From: Bremia lactucae
Lineage: Eukaryota > Oomycota > Peronosporomycetes > Peronosporales > Peronosporaceae
DNA: 35,745 bases
Direction: 5' to 3'
Assembly: GCF_004359215.1 (NCBI RefSeq)
Contig: NC_090616.1
Location: 3,908,608 to 3,944,352, forward strand
Shown here piece by piece: positions 1 to 9,696 of the stretch. Under the pieces are notes generated by a model that searched no databases, was not told the origin of the DNA, and worked only from the letters and a program-made list of their open reading frames with translations. The translations under genes and the position numbers were made by a program. Position 1 is the first letter of the stretch. Each line of letters opens with the position of its first letter.

Positions 1-490
1 GTTGTACTAACGACCGTACCACAAGTGAGGCCATCGCACTCACTCGTAGTACATCCACACGCTTGTGGACGCTCCAAGACGTTCATCAGATGGCCATCTG
101 ATGAACAAGTGGCAGGCATCTTTACGGATCGATGCTGCCAGCTGATCCTTGGCTCATATTTTCTGAGCCAAGGTAAACCTAGAATGACATCAAATTTGTC
201 ATCCAAATCCAGTACGATGAAATCATCGTCGTACTGTAATTCTATTAACGTGTTGTGAAATTTCACTACTCGTTATCGATAAGCCTATCGCTAGACCCAC
301 CGTCATCCTTGTTGGAGGGATGTCGCGCTCAACATAATTGAGCCTACGACTCTAGTGACTGACGACGAATAAAGTTATTCGACGCTCCGCAGACTACTAG
401 GGCTCCAAGTGACAAGTCATTTGTCACTTTTAACTTCAAGGTGATGAGGGATTCCTCATCACCAGGTGCATAGACACATAACGATTGTGT
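1..490 (-). pseudogene. Ty3/gypsy aspartic protease (E1), broken, runs off window
   Basis: Read right to left, this is a retrotransposon protease, which normally cuts the Gag-Pol polyprotein. Near 380-400 the frame gives VVCGASNNF; the family has D before the S/C-G-A, so the catalytic aspartate codon reads as V here. That frame meets a TAG near 344. A second frame (about 57-215) gives the C-terminal flank with DVILGLPWL, typical of this protease after the flap. It lies directly downstream of the E1 gag in the same orientation, as expected for gag-pro-pol. The element continues beyond position 1, so RT and integrase are not seen. The family call is firm; an inactive protease follows from the missing aspartate and the stop. 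Confidence 0.75.
81..106. repeat. 26-bp perfect palindrome
   Basis: Bases 81-93 and 94-106 are exact reverse complements with no loop. The palindrome lies in the C-terminal part of the E1 protease remnant. A second hairpin follows at 147-173 (10-bp stem, 7-nt loop) and another at 731-754 (10-bp stem, 4-nt loop) in gag. Confidence 0.9.
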
Positions 491-569
491 GTCTGGAGTA
501 ACTTTAGTCAAGAGATTTGCAAATTCTCTGAGGTTGCTGGATCAGTAGGGCGTTGCGCCCCTACTGACC

Positions 570-1610
570 TCAATCGTTTTTTGGCGGTCCGCCTCGCTGT
601 TGCGATTTCGAAACAACGTCGGACCCGCGACCGTTGCTCTTTTTTGCATGCGGTCCAATATTACGTTTAGTACCTTTCGGAGCTGGGTGTGGGGCACTAC
701 ACTCATGAGCGTAGTATCCTAATTTTTGGCAGCGATGGCATCTCTGCCATCGCTTATTGCTCGAAAAGCGAGGTCTCTTGCTTTCGACGTAAGAGAGGTC
801 CATGGGTTCTGAACCTCCTAGATCGTGTCGTCTTGGAGGACGATACGATGATGAACTAGCTTGAGTCTGTCTCAAGCTAAAGTTCTACTTTTCCGCTACG
901 GATATTTCTTCTTAAAGCGTATCCAGTTCCAATCGGAACAGGTGGGTCTTTGCGGGACCATCCGTAAGACCTTGCATGAACACCGTAATTAAAGTGTGTT
1001 CATGGACTGGGGTTGTTTGTGATACAACTCGCCAAGAGTCGTATGTGCTGGGCATAAGTGTGAACATCGCGCTTGCCTTGCTTGAGTTTCAGAAGCTCTG
1101 AACGAGCACTGGACTCGGCCCTAGGCGGTTCAAACGCCTATTTGAGCCGGGCTTTTAAAGCCTCTAGCGACCCAAAGACATATGGGTCGCGTAATTCAAG
1201 GCCCAATGCCCAAGTTTCGGCACGACCTGCCAAATTTGATTGAGCAAATGCGACTTGCACTTGCTCGTCGATGATGTGACGTGCCCTTATGGCATCGTCC
1301 AACTCGACAAACCATCTTAAGAAGGAGTTTTTTTCGACTCCCCTATACTTAAAAATGTCAATCTTTAGAGTTTCAAGACGACGCGTATGCGTCATCCCAG
1401 GTACAGGGGTCTGTACCTGTTGTAACCTCAACAGTTCTGCCTGTTAAGAGCCTTGCTGATTCGGCAAGACTACTTTCTCCTCTATCTCGTCAAGTTCATG
1501 TTGTATGAACTTGGCGATGGTTGAATGAAGGGCATCTCTGTCCAAACCGGACAGCATGGCCAAGATGCCATCGGTCGAAATCATTCGTTCGACCGCACTC
1601 CTTTCTATGT
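570..1610 (-). pseudogene. Ty3/gypsy Gag (E1), degenerate
   Basis: Gag forms the virus-like particle that houses reverse transcription. From right to left: an N-terminal region opening near 1583 (MISTDGILAMLSGL), a TAA at about 1444-1446, then the capsid domain 1431-1138 containing FLRWFVELDDAI and NLAGRAETWALG, typical of the Retrotrans_gag family. From 1138 to 875 it continues through at least one frameshift and two stops (RLELDTL* and AEK*NF). The nucleocapsid part (875-570) has MDLSYVE and a zinc-knuckle-like CHRCQKLGYYAHEC in which the usual histidine of CX2CX4HX4C is Y. It starts about 120 bp downstream of the E1 primer site, as expected. Confidence 0.88.
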
Positions 1611-1706
1611 CACTTAAGAGGAGTAGCTTTCACGCGAAACGTGATGGATATTTCCATTATCATATAACATGCCCATGTTAGATGACGGAACGGTGGTCCT
1701 TGGACG

Positions 1707-1724
1707 GACTACAAAGTGCTACCA
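1707..1724 (-). promoter_or_regulatory. tRNA primer-binding site of E1
   Basis: On the minus strand the sequence is TGGTAGCACTTTGTAGTC, two bases (CC) after the LTR end. The same TGGTAGCAC core follows the LTRs at 2677, 27641 and 33074. It would pair with a tRNA 3' end reading AGTGCTACCA. I do not assign the tRNA. Confidence 0.75.
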
Positions 1725-1726
1725 GG

Positions 1727-2165
1727 TGAAACGGGGCACTACTGACTTGTACTGCTTCAGTACAAGTCCACTTCGCACTGCCTCAGTGCGAGTGGTGCCT
1801 CGCGTCACTTCACGTACACTAGTACGTGCATTGGAAGACTCTCTTTAAAAGACTTGCTTTAAAGAGAGTAAATTAAAAACTGTATAAATATAATTAAGTT
1901 CTTCTGTTCTCTCTACTTAATATCAACTTAATTACAAACTAATCCAAAACATGTAATAATGTCTTATCTGTATTTCTTTTTGCGCGCGCCCAGCGCTGAC
2001 TGGACCGCGGAGAAAGTAGATATAATGGTCGATATCTATCAATGGATAAGCTTATAGAATATTACCATGTAAGAAAATACTCTCCAATTTTTATCTACCT
2101 TTTAGATAATATCTTAATTAACAACTTTTGAGTATTAATTTCATGCAACGATACACCCCGTTACA
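1727..2165 (-). repeat. 5' LTR of E1
   Basis: The minus strand begins TGTAACGGGG at 2165 and ends CCCCGTTTCA at 1727, so it has TG...CA ends and a length of 439 bp. A TATA-like TATATTTATAC lies on the minus strand near 1883-1893, consistent with a promoter. Primer site and gag follow in order. It shares stretches with the LTR at 11117-11601 (for example GTGCCTCG and a TATA-flanking run), so the two families are related. The downstream partner LTR is outside the window. Confidence 0.82.
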
Positions 2166-2191
2166 TATCTCGTATCTTGGATAACGCTAGC

Positions 2192-2677
2192 TGTAATGGG
2201 GCACACATCGGCTGGAGAACCGTTGTTGTAGTACATTTACTTTATGGGTAAAATACCCTTTTATCAAATTTTCAAATAGTTAGTTACTTAAATCCCATTT
2301 AGTATGGGTAACAAATGTGGTCGCCGCCAGATATAAATCTGTCGGCCAAAATCTATTTTTAATTAGCTAGGGTAAGGTTTTAGATTTGAATAATTAAATA
2401 AAGTTCAGCTCTCCTTTTGATCCTAAAGCGGTAAGTGCCTTCCTAAGGCTTGCGCATTGATCTGTAAGAGATAGAAGCCAATCTAAGGTATATCCTCTTG
2501 GGCACTAGTTGCCACTTGTTCTACGAATCCCTGAATCCCTGGAACTAGGGTTTTTTTGAGCTTTATTAGCTTGTACGATTCCCTGAGTTGTTAAACCCAT
2601 TAATTCAATAGAACTTAGCGACTCTCTGAATCTAAAAGTCTTCCTTCTGACTTTAGGCGCGAGGTAGCTTTGCTACG
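2192..2677 (+). repeat. 5' LTR of E2
   Basis: It begins TGTAATGGGG, resembling the other LTR starts here, and stops two bases before a primer-binding site at 2680. Its end reads TACG rather than CA, so the 3' boundary is inferred from the spacing at the other LTRs. It lies 26 bp from the E1 LTR, pointing the other way, and has a different interior. No partner 3' LTR is visible; pol is cut by the gap at 6544. Confidence 0.7.
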
Positions 2678-2679
2678 CC

Positions 2680-2700
2680 TGGTAGCACTCGTAGTCAATC
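2680..2700 (+). promoter_or_regulatory. tRNA primer-binding site of E2
   Basis: TGGTAGCACTCGTAGTCAATC, differing at one position from the site at 27644-27664. It lies 38 bp before the gag start codon. Confidence 0.78.
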
Positions 2701-2737
2701 TACGCCTGAGCCTTTACACGACTAATTTCTCGCGAAA

Positions 2738-3416
2738 ATGGAAGAGGTTCCCGAATTGTCAGAAGCGCATTGCGTCGCTTATGACAAGCTCAAAACCTTT
2801 TTCGGGCTTGAGCACGTGGAATTTATTATTTCCCAGGGACCAGAGGTCCTGCATGCAAGGCTTGAAGCCTTCATGTGGTACGAAGCCTCCCTGATCGGTC
2901 AGGTACATGACCATTTAGCGGCATTTATGCCAATTCGGTACATCTCGGTACCTGACACGGAGCCGAAGGCTCGCCCTCTAACTGTAAATGTGAAAACATT
3001 GGAGGGGATAGAGGGAGAAAATCTCCCTTTGGATTAAGCAGATGAAAAATGTGCATTGATTCCGCCTTGTTCTTAACAAAACGGCAAAAGGTGGCTATAG
3101 CCATTGCCAAACTTGGAGATAGAGCCATGGAGTGGGCACTGTCGTGCAGCACGTCCATAAACGACGCTTTTTCCTCATGGGATTCGCTGAAACAGCAAAT
3201 GGCCAGCATGTTTGCACCGCCTGATCAGGCTTTTCGGATGCGAGCACGGCTCCGAGCGACTCGACTGGGTAAAGAACCCTAGGATACTTTTTCCAGGAGT
3301 TGAGAGCTCTCATTGCATCTATGCATCAAGACCCGGTGCAAGAAGCAATTGTAGTGACCATCTTTATGGGGAGTCGGCCGAGGAGGCACCATATTTAGTG
3401 TCAATAGTGACACTAA
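2738..3416 (+). pseudogene. Ty3/gypsy Gag (E2), N-terminal and capsid part
   Basis: ATG 2738 is chosen because it is the first ATG after the primer site and opens a frame reading [11 protein letters not shown]. The first frame runs to TAA 3035-3037, just where the capsid would begin ([10 protein letters not shown]). A second frame (3049-3282) holds capsid motifs SALFLTKRQKVAIAIAKLG and AMEWALSCSTSINDAFSSW. After a shift near 3280 a third frame gives ELRALIASMHQDPVQEAIVV and ends in TAG near 3416. The C-terminal capsid and zinc knuckle are missing; the matching continuation is found in the separate copy at 8444. Capsid wording is characteristic of oomycete gypsy elements. Confidence 0.85.
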
Positions 3417-4706
3417 TGGCGGTTCGCCAGGCCATTTCGGGTCAAACTCTCCTAATGCACGTGAAGCGACACGTGACGTTCGCTGGATAAGGAAGTTGAG
3501 ATACCTTACTCCTTGTCGGATGTCAAATTAGACACCATGTCTTGTATAAAACCAATACAGGGTGGAAAACCCGGGGACGTCAACGTCCCGGCCTCTAAGA
3601 GGCGTAGTGTCTCCACTCCAAGACAGGGTGGACACGAAGCGTGTATATCCTCACAAAGTGATATGAGTGAGCAAGTACATACGCTTGTAAATGGCGTAAC
3701 CGGTAACATTAAGGGGGATTTAGCCTTGTGGCAATCCCTTCGTTACATGCTCTTTTAGAGCTAGACGAAATGTCTATTGATGAGTGCGGTCAAACCTTAA
3801 ACGCTGGTGCCTTATATGAAATGGTGGTCATTCGACCTATGGTTGAGTTAAACTCATCGTCACTTCTCGACGAAGCTGTCCTGGATGACACAAAAGTTGC
3901 ACTTAGTGCGCGAAATGGGTCATCGATCCTTAAAGATCCTACGGATCCATTTTGAACCTTGATTAACGAATTCCAAGATGTGGTATGTAATAACCCACCA
4001 TCTGTTTTACCTCCGGATAGAGGTGTTCGTCATGAAATTGACTTAGTTCCAGGAACCAAATACTGTGTCAAAAAAAAAAAATACAATGGCCTTTATCAAG
4101 GGAGCAGTGTGATGTCATTGACGATTTCTTTCGCGCTAAGCACGAGGCTGGAATGGTACGAGAGAGCAAATCTCCTCATTCGACACCGACATTTGTGTCA
4201 AAAAGCCAATGGTAAATGGCGCATTGTACATGCTCACAATAAACTTAATGCTGCCTCTATACCAGCACAAACCCCCATTCCTAGAAAGCATGTTCTTCAG
4301 AACAATATGGTGGGATGTACGATGTACAGTGCATTGGACTTAGTCGATGTTACTACCAATTGCTCATGCTAGGTAGTAATATCCCGCTAACAGCGGTTAG
4401 CACCCCAAGCGGCATGTTACGGGAGTGGCTGGTTATGCCACAAAGCTTTCCAACGCCCCGCAACATTTAATCTCCTAGTGACGCAACTGTTTTGCCCTCA
4501 TCGAGGCTATGCACAGACTTATTCGATGACATTTTTGTCTATAGTCGTGCGGAGCAGGGTCGGTCGGATATGGAAAACCATTTAGACCATTTGCGAGCAG
4601 TGCTCGAGTGCATGCGCACAAACAAATTATATGCCAATGCATCTAAATGCATTTGGCGCAGACGAAATTCCTTTTTTAGGATCCTTCATTTGAAAGCGAG
4701 GCCTTA
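3417..4706 (+). pseudogene. Protease-RT linker and reverse transcriptase (E2), N-terminal part
   Basis: The protease itself is absent: about 90 bp after gag ends the sequence is already the protease-RT linker (SDVKLDTMSC at 3513; [13 protein letters not shown] near 3860). RT proper starts near 3959 with VLPPDRGVRHEIDLVPGTKYC, followed by NGKWRIVHAHNKLNAAS, TPIPRKHVL and MYSALDLVD, the fingers/palm of Ty3/gypsy RT. An A-run at 4072-4080 coincides with a frame change. The polymerase box appears as LFDDIFVYSRAE near 4520 after a one-base loss, so YFDD is nearly kept but out of frame with the rest. It ends at a fold-back insertion. RT would copy the element RNA into DNA inside the particle. Confidence 0.9.
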
Positions 4707-4824
4707 GAGCGGATTTCGCTAAGAGGTAAAAAGCCATAGTAGATTGGCCGGTTCCTTAAAACCAAAAGGATTTTGGGAACCGGCCAGTCTACTATGGCTT
4801 TTTACCTTTTAGCGAAATCCGCTC
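4707..4824. repeat. Fold-back (inverted) insertion in RT
   Basis: Arms 4707-4755 and 4776-4824 are reverse complements over about 49 bp with few mismatches, joined by a 20-nt loop. The left arm is normal RT thumb sequence (adjacent to the frame reading IVDWPVP in the family). The related copy on the minus strand at about 8290-8370 runs straight from AAAAGGATTT through five bases into AGTGGTTGGG; here 54 bases lie between those landmarks, so the right arm is an extra inverted copy of about 49 bp. Confidence 0.9.
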
Positions 4825-5440
4825 GTAAGTGGTTGGGTCTCGCCAATTATTTACACAAATATAGCGAAAATTAAGCTGATATGGCTAGGCCATTTTCAAA
4901 TCTCCTAAAAAGGATACAGAATGGTGCTGGACTAGCACCGAAAATAATGCTTTTCGAGCAGTTAAGAATAGTCTTATCCATGCCCCGATTCTGACCACAC
5001 TGAAAGGCCAATTTGGGTTTGGCAGAGACAAACCCAAATTGGTTTTTCAGTGTCTTCTGTAGCGCATCAGATTTTGCCATTGGCTCTGATACAAACATAT
5101 GTTGAGGGGCATGAACGTGTTACTGTGTTCGAGTCTAGACAGCTTAAAGCTGCGGAAAAGAACTACCCAGTTCATGACAAAGAGTTACTTGCTATGAAGT
5201 ATGCTCTCGTCAAATTCAGAGTTCATCTGCTCGGCTCTAAGCCGTTTGTGATTTATACAGATCACGCGTCATTACGCACGGCGACTTAGTCGCCCCATCT
5301 CTCACAGGGAATGGCCCGATGGCTATCATTTTTGCGGAATACAACTTCGAGGTGAAGTATAAACCCGGCAAGCAAAATGCTTTGGTCGATGCGTTATCGC
5401 GCAGGCCGGATTATGAGCTTTCTCCTTTAACGACTATCTC
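4825..5440 (+). pseudogene. RT thumb and RNase H domain (E2)
   Basis: After the fold-back the RT thumb resumes with KWLGLANYLHKYSEN, then breaks again at a second inverted insertion (4998-5052). RNase H follows with ESRQLKAAEKNYPVHDKELL, FRVHLLGSKPFVIYTDHASL and, after a TAG near 5287, AEYNFEVKYKPGKQNALVDA and LSRRPDYE. The E of KELL and the D of YTDHASL are expected RNase H acidic residues. RNase H removes the RNA template during reverse transcription. Confidence 0.88.
4998..5052. repeat. Second fold-back insertion in pol
   Basis: Arms 4998-5020 and 5030-5052 form a 23-bp stem with two mismatches and a 9-nt loop. The homologous stretch on the minus strand at about 8095-8140 has only the right-arm sequence (ending CTTTCAGTGTC), so the left arm is extra here. 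Confidence 0.8.
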
Positions 5441-6543
5441 GTCACCTATTCCTGAATTAATCCGTTCGGCTTACGCCAAGGATGAACAGTTTGTAGCTCT
5501 GCTACGAGCCTCAAAGAACTCGGATTCGGGTATAAAATTACCGGCACGTTTGCGTGCAAGGTTACATCGATTTTCTATCGATAACAACCTGTTGTTTTAT
5601 TGCACAGACATCGCGGACCCTCCGCGTGTCGTTGTTCCTCATGATGAGGATTTGAAGTACCGGATCCTCTATGGGCACACGACACTGTCCTTGGTGGTCA
5701 TCTCGGTAGAGAAAAGACCTACGGCTCTATCAGCCAGAGTTATTGGTGGCCCAAACTTTAGTAATCGGTCAGCACATATGTTCGCACATGCGAAACGTGC
5801 CAACGGGTTAAACCCTCGGCACATACTGCTGCGCCACTGGCGAGTCTTCCCGTTCCCATAGGATGCTGGGAGTCTATTAGTATGGATTTTGTTTTTGGGC
5901 TACCGAAAGATTCAGCCGGTGACTCCGGTATAGTGGTCTTTGTTGACCGTTTGAGCAAAATGGCTTACTAAGCGGCCGTGCCGGATTCCATTGATGGAGA
6001 GGGTACAGCTAAGCTGTTTATAGATCGCGTGTTTTGACAACACGGTTTGCCAGTGGAAATTGTCTCTGATCGGGATCTCCGCTTCACGGGTAAATTCTGA
6101 TAATTAATTTTCCAAGTGCTTGGCACCAGATTGAATATGTCCACTGCGGACCATCCGCAGACCGACGGTCAAACTGAACGTGTCAATCGCGTCATTGAAG
6201 ACGTTTTACGCAGCGTGTGTGCTCAGACACCAAAGCGCTGGAGCTCAATGCTCCTAATAGTGGAGTTTGCCTTAAATAACGCTGTTCATGCCTCTACAGC
6301 CTATACTCCGTTCTATGTAACGATACCATTGCGTGGTTTAAGGCTTGGTGGGGAAGAATTGGCCGACAGGCTTGCTGATATTAGCCCTGTTACTGTTCGG
6401 AAACAAGTAAGCGAATTTCCCGCGACGCGATTTAGTGTCTTAAGACATGTAAGGGACACGGTGGCTGATAGCCAGGACAAACAAAATGAACAAGCAGATG
6501 CCAAAGGCAGAAGCTGTATTAATTCTTATATGGTCGGAGACCG
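5441..6543 (+). pseudogene. Integrase (E2), interrupted by assembly gap
   Basis: Integrase inserts the cDNA into the chromosome. The upstream connection reads IPELIRSAYAKDEQFVALLR; the zinc-binding N-terminus near 5660-5810 is frameshifted. The core carries SMDFVFGLPKD (first catalytic D, near 5880), IVSDRDLRF (second D, near 6060) and DHPQTDGQTERVNRVIED (E, near 6170). Stops occur after KMAY (TAA near 5970), in VF*QHG (TGA near 6036) and near 6100. The C-terminal part reads SQDKQNEQADAKGRSC and is cut at MVGD by the run of N. Confidence 0.9.
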
Positions 6544-6643
6544 NNNNNNNNNNNNNNNNNNNNNNNNNNNNNNNNNNNNNNNNNNNNNNNNNNNNNNNNN
6601 NNNNNNNNNNNNNNNNNNNNNNNNNNNNNNNNNNNNNNNNNNN
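6544..6643. other. Scaffold gap, 100 N
   Basis: Exactly 100 unknown bases, the usual placeholder for a gap of unknown size. Integrase reads plus to its left and minus to its right. Confidence 0.98.
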
Positions 6644-6893
6644 AGCCAACCTAGAACACTGGGTGTATACGCAGTTTGCTAGGAAGGTTTAGCGTGAAAG
6701 CTAGGCCCTTCTTGGCCACGATCGTAAATGGTCCAATAAAGCGCGGGCGCAATTTGGTCTTGAAGACCGCGGAAACCAAATTAGTAGGTAGATTTTTTGC
6801 GTTTACTAAAATTCGGTCTCCGACCACATAAGAATTAATATAGCTTCTGCCTTTGGCATCTGCTTGCTCTTTTCGTTTGTCTTGGCCTCTGAT
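6644..6893 (-). pseudogene. Integrase C-terminal fragment
   Basis: On the minus strand the frame reads EQADAKGRSYINSYVVGD, then NLPTNLVSAVFKTKLRPRFI and KLRIHPVF, the GPY/F-type C-terminal module of oomycete gypsy integrase. It repeats, in the opposite direction, the same residues that end E2 just before the gap. It would be the natural continuation of E2 if the contig right of the gap were differently oriented or is a separate copy. Confidence 0.85.
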
Positions 6894-7135
6894 CGAGACC
6901 TCGTTTCACGGGTAAATTCTGTAAAATCGATTTTCCGAGTGCTTGGCACCAGATTGGACATGTCCAGCGCGGACCACCCGCAGACAGATGGTAAAACTGA
7001 ATGCGACAATCGAGTTATTGAAGAAGTTTTAAGAAGTGTGTGCGCTCAGACACCAAAGCGCTGAAGTTCCATGCCCCCAGTGAGGGAATTTGCATTCAAT
7101 AACGATGTCAATGTCTCTACAGTAATTGAAACTGG
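6886..7135 (+). pseudogene. Integrase core fragment
   Basis: The plus frame reads SDRDLVSRVNSV, FRVLGTRLDMSSADHPQTDG and ECDNRVIEEVLRSVC, covering the second catalytic D and the E. It ends after AFNNDVNVSTV. It overlaps the end of the minus fragment on its left and meets another minus fragment on its right, so it is a short piece flanked by strand switches. Confidence 0.85.
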
Positions 7136-8443
7136 CAAGCCGTGTTGTCGAAACACGCGATCGACGAACAGCCGCTAAGTGAGCCATTTTGCTCAATCGG
7201 TGAGAAAGACCACTATGCCGGTGTTACCGGCCGAATCTTTCGGTAGGCCGAAAACAAATCCATACTAATGGACTCCTAACACCCTATGGGTACGGGCAGA
7301 CTTGCCAGTGATGCAGCAGCATGAGCCGAGGATTTAACCCGTTGGCAAGTTTCGCATTTGCGAATGTATGTGCTGACTCATTTATATAATTTTGGGCCAC
7401 CAATAAATCTGACTTACAGAGCCGTAGTTCTTTTCTCTACCGAGATAACCATCAAGGACAGTATCGTGTGCCTAATAACGGATTCTGTACTTCAAATTCT
7501 CATCATGAGGAACAACGACGCGCGGATGATCCGCAGCGTCGTGCAATAAAGCAACAGGTCGTTATCGATATAAAATTGATGTAATTTTGCACGCAAATAT
7601 GCCGACAATTTAAATCCCGATTCAGTGCTCTTTAGAACTCTTAGCAGAGCAACACACTGTTCATCTTTGGCGTAAGCCGAACGGATTAATTCAGTAATAG
7701 GCGACATCTTAGTCGTTACATGAGAGAGCTCATAATCCGGCCGGCGTGATAACGCATCGGCCAAAGCATTCTGCTTGCTATGCTTATACTTCGCCTCGAA
7801 TTTAATTTATTCGGCAAAAAGGAAAGCCATTAGGCCATTTTTTGGAGAGATGGGTTTACTTAGTCGCAGTGCGTAATGATGCATGATCTGTATATATCAC
7901 AAACGGCTTAGCGTTGAGCAGATGAACTCTGAATTTGACGAGAGCATACTTCATTACAAGTAACTATTTGTCATGAACTGGGTAGTTCTTTTCCGCAGCT
8001 TTAAGCTGTCTAGATTCGAACTCAATAACACGTTCACGCCGATCAGCATCTGTTTGTAACAGGGCACTGCCATTGGCAAAATCCGATGCGTCACAGACGA
8101 CACTGAAAGGCCAATTTAGATTCGGCAGTGCCGAAATCGGGGATGGATAAGACTATCCTTAAGTGCTTGAAAAGAATAAGATTCTGTGCTAGTCTAGCAC
8201 CATTCTGCATCCTTGTTAAGGAGACTAGATAATGGCCTAGCCATATCAGCGTAATTTTCGCTAGATTTGTGTAAATAATTGGCGAGACCCAACCACTAAC
8301 GCAAATCCTTTTGTTTTTTTGGAACTGGCCAATCTACTATGGATCTTACCTTAGCGGGATCCACTTAAGGCCTCGCTTCCAAATGAAGCACCCTAAAAAG
8401 GGAATTTCCTCTGCGTCAAAAATGCATTTAGATGCATTGGCAT
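7136..8443 (-). pseudogene. Pol fragment: RT thumb, RNase H, integrase N-terminus
   Basis: Read from 8443 downward: end of RT (YANASKCIF, near 8430), RT thumb near 8370-8120, RNase H with SRQLKAAEKNYPVHDK followed by a TAG (near 7965) and the YTDHASLRTATK region (near 7880), the RNase H tail DALSRRPDYELS (7764-7735), the linker ITELIRSAYAKDEQCVALLR, and degenerate integrase N-terminal and first-core parts to about 7136. Same family as E2 and useful as a comparison copy because it lacks both fold-back insertions. Both ends are strand-switch junctions. Confidence 0.85.
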
Positions 8444-9010
8444 GGTAAGAACTCTCATTGCATCTATGTATCAAGAACCGGTGCAAGAAGCAATTGTCGT
8501 AACCATCTTTATGGGGGGTCTCAATGAGGGCGTTGCCCGGACAGAATTATTCCGATCTCATCCTTCTACTTTCGAAGAGGCAGTTGCCATAGCGCTACGC
8601 GCTGAGTTCGGCTTTAAGTCTGCTCGTGCTAGCACGCCTGCTTACCGAGCAAGCTTTGTGAGCACATGGGTACCGTCTAATAGACCGTAACCCGCGGATC
8701 TAAGCCTCATTGAGGTAGGAGAAGAGGCTTCAAGCTGTGGAACAGCATAAGAACATCCGTAGATATTATATGTGCGGAAGCACGAAACATTTACGCCCTG
8801 TCTGCCCTCTTCGAAATTCGCATAAAGCTCGAAAGAGCTCCAACTCCGACCTATACCAGAGATCTGGTACGGTGCGGGAAAACGTCGATACCCAGTAGGT
8901 GCGGGGCGCCCTACTGGGGAAGACCTAGGCTCTGTTGAACCTCTAAGAGGTGAGAGTAAACCGGACCTAGCCCCAATTAGCTCGGGGCGTAATAGCACGG
9001 GGCGTGAGCA
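8444..9010 (+). pseudogene. Gag C-terminal half with nucleocapsid
   Basis: The frame from about 8444 gives TLIASMYQEPVQEAIVV and GVARTELFRSHPSTFEEAVA, the C-terminal capsid of the E2-type Gag, ending at a TAA near 8688. Further on, near 8765-8810, a zinc-knuckle-like RYYMCGSTKHLRPVC appears in which the first cysteine of CX2CX4HX4C is Y. It supplies the part that E2 lacks and leads directly into a protease in the same orientation. Confidence 0.82.
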
Positions 9011-9550
9011 CAAGCCTGGCTTGTTAGTCGCTCAAGCGACTGTGAAGGGCTTTGATAAGCCACGGTCCATTTCAATTGATTCAGGAGCGTCTTGCAATTA
9101 TGCTCGACGTTTTTCCCTTGAAAGAAGTCAACAATACGTTGAGGCGCTTAAAGCGCATGAAAGTGATACAATCACTGTTCGCTTAGCGACTGGGACTCGT
9201 GTCACTGTTCCTTAATTCCATTGAACTTAGGCATAAAGTTTCTGGCTTTTGACAGTATGGAACGCTGTCTCGTCCTGATTTTGGATTCGGGATATGATTT
9301 AATGCGCACTTGATCGTTTCGATATGCTCTGCGGCTTTTCTGAAAATCAGCAAGTTGTCTACATATCTGACAACGATGCTGTATTCCACCGTTGACATCG
9401 GACACACACGCATGGATCTACCGCAAAGCGTTCAAAGCCTTGGTCCTCCAAGTGCTGCACTCATCCTTGGAACGGCCTAACTTCAACGCCATGAGCCATG
9501 GATCGATTGAAAGTTTAGGACCTTAGGCGCCACGCGCAATGTTACTAGCA
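9011..9550 (+). pseudogene. Aspartic protease, split by an insertion
   Basis: The frame 9021-9215 carries SISIDSGASCNYARRF, with the catalytic D-S-G-A intact, and DTITVRLATGTRVTVP. After a frame change it continues as NLGIKFLAFDSMERC and ILDSGYDLM to about 9302. The final part HEPWID, then LGATRNV, resumes only at about 9487. The intervening 180 bp are foreign (copia-like RT on the other strand). A TGA follows HEPWID where the family has W. Confidence 0.85.
9303..9482 (-). mobile_element. Ty1/copia reverse-transcriptase fragment
   Basis: On the minus strand: QHLEDQGFERFAVDPC, then VEYSIVVRYVDNLLIF and KAAEHIETIKCAL. The order L..QGF...DPC followed by a Y-V-D-D-like box fits Ty1/copia RT, not Ty3/gypsy; the second D of YVDD is N. 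It sits exactly where the gypsy protease reading is interrupted. No LTR ends or target duplication were found, so it is a fragment. A Penelope-type RT is a weaker alternative. Confidence 0.65.
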
Positions 9551-9647
9551 AGTTTTGCTGAGTAGGTGCCGTCGACGATGAAAGAGGCAACCCAAATTGC
9601 CTTAGTTGAGAAACAATCCTTCAACAGACAGCGGGGATGTCGTTCCA

Positions 9648-9696
<49 letters not shown>

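Noticed and set aside
25..258. Plus-strand frame at the left end
   Set aside because: It is the reverse of the E1 protease C-terminal part.
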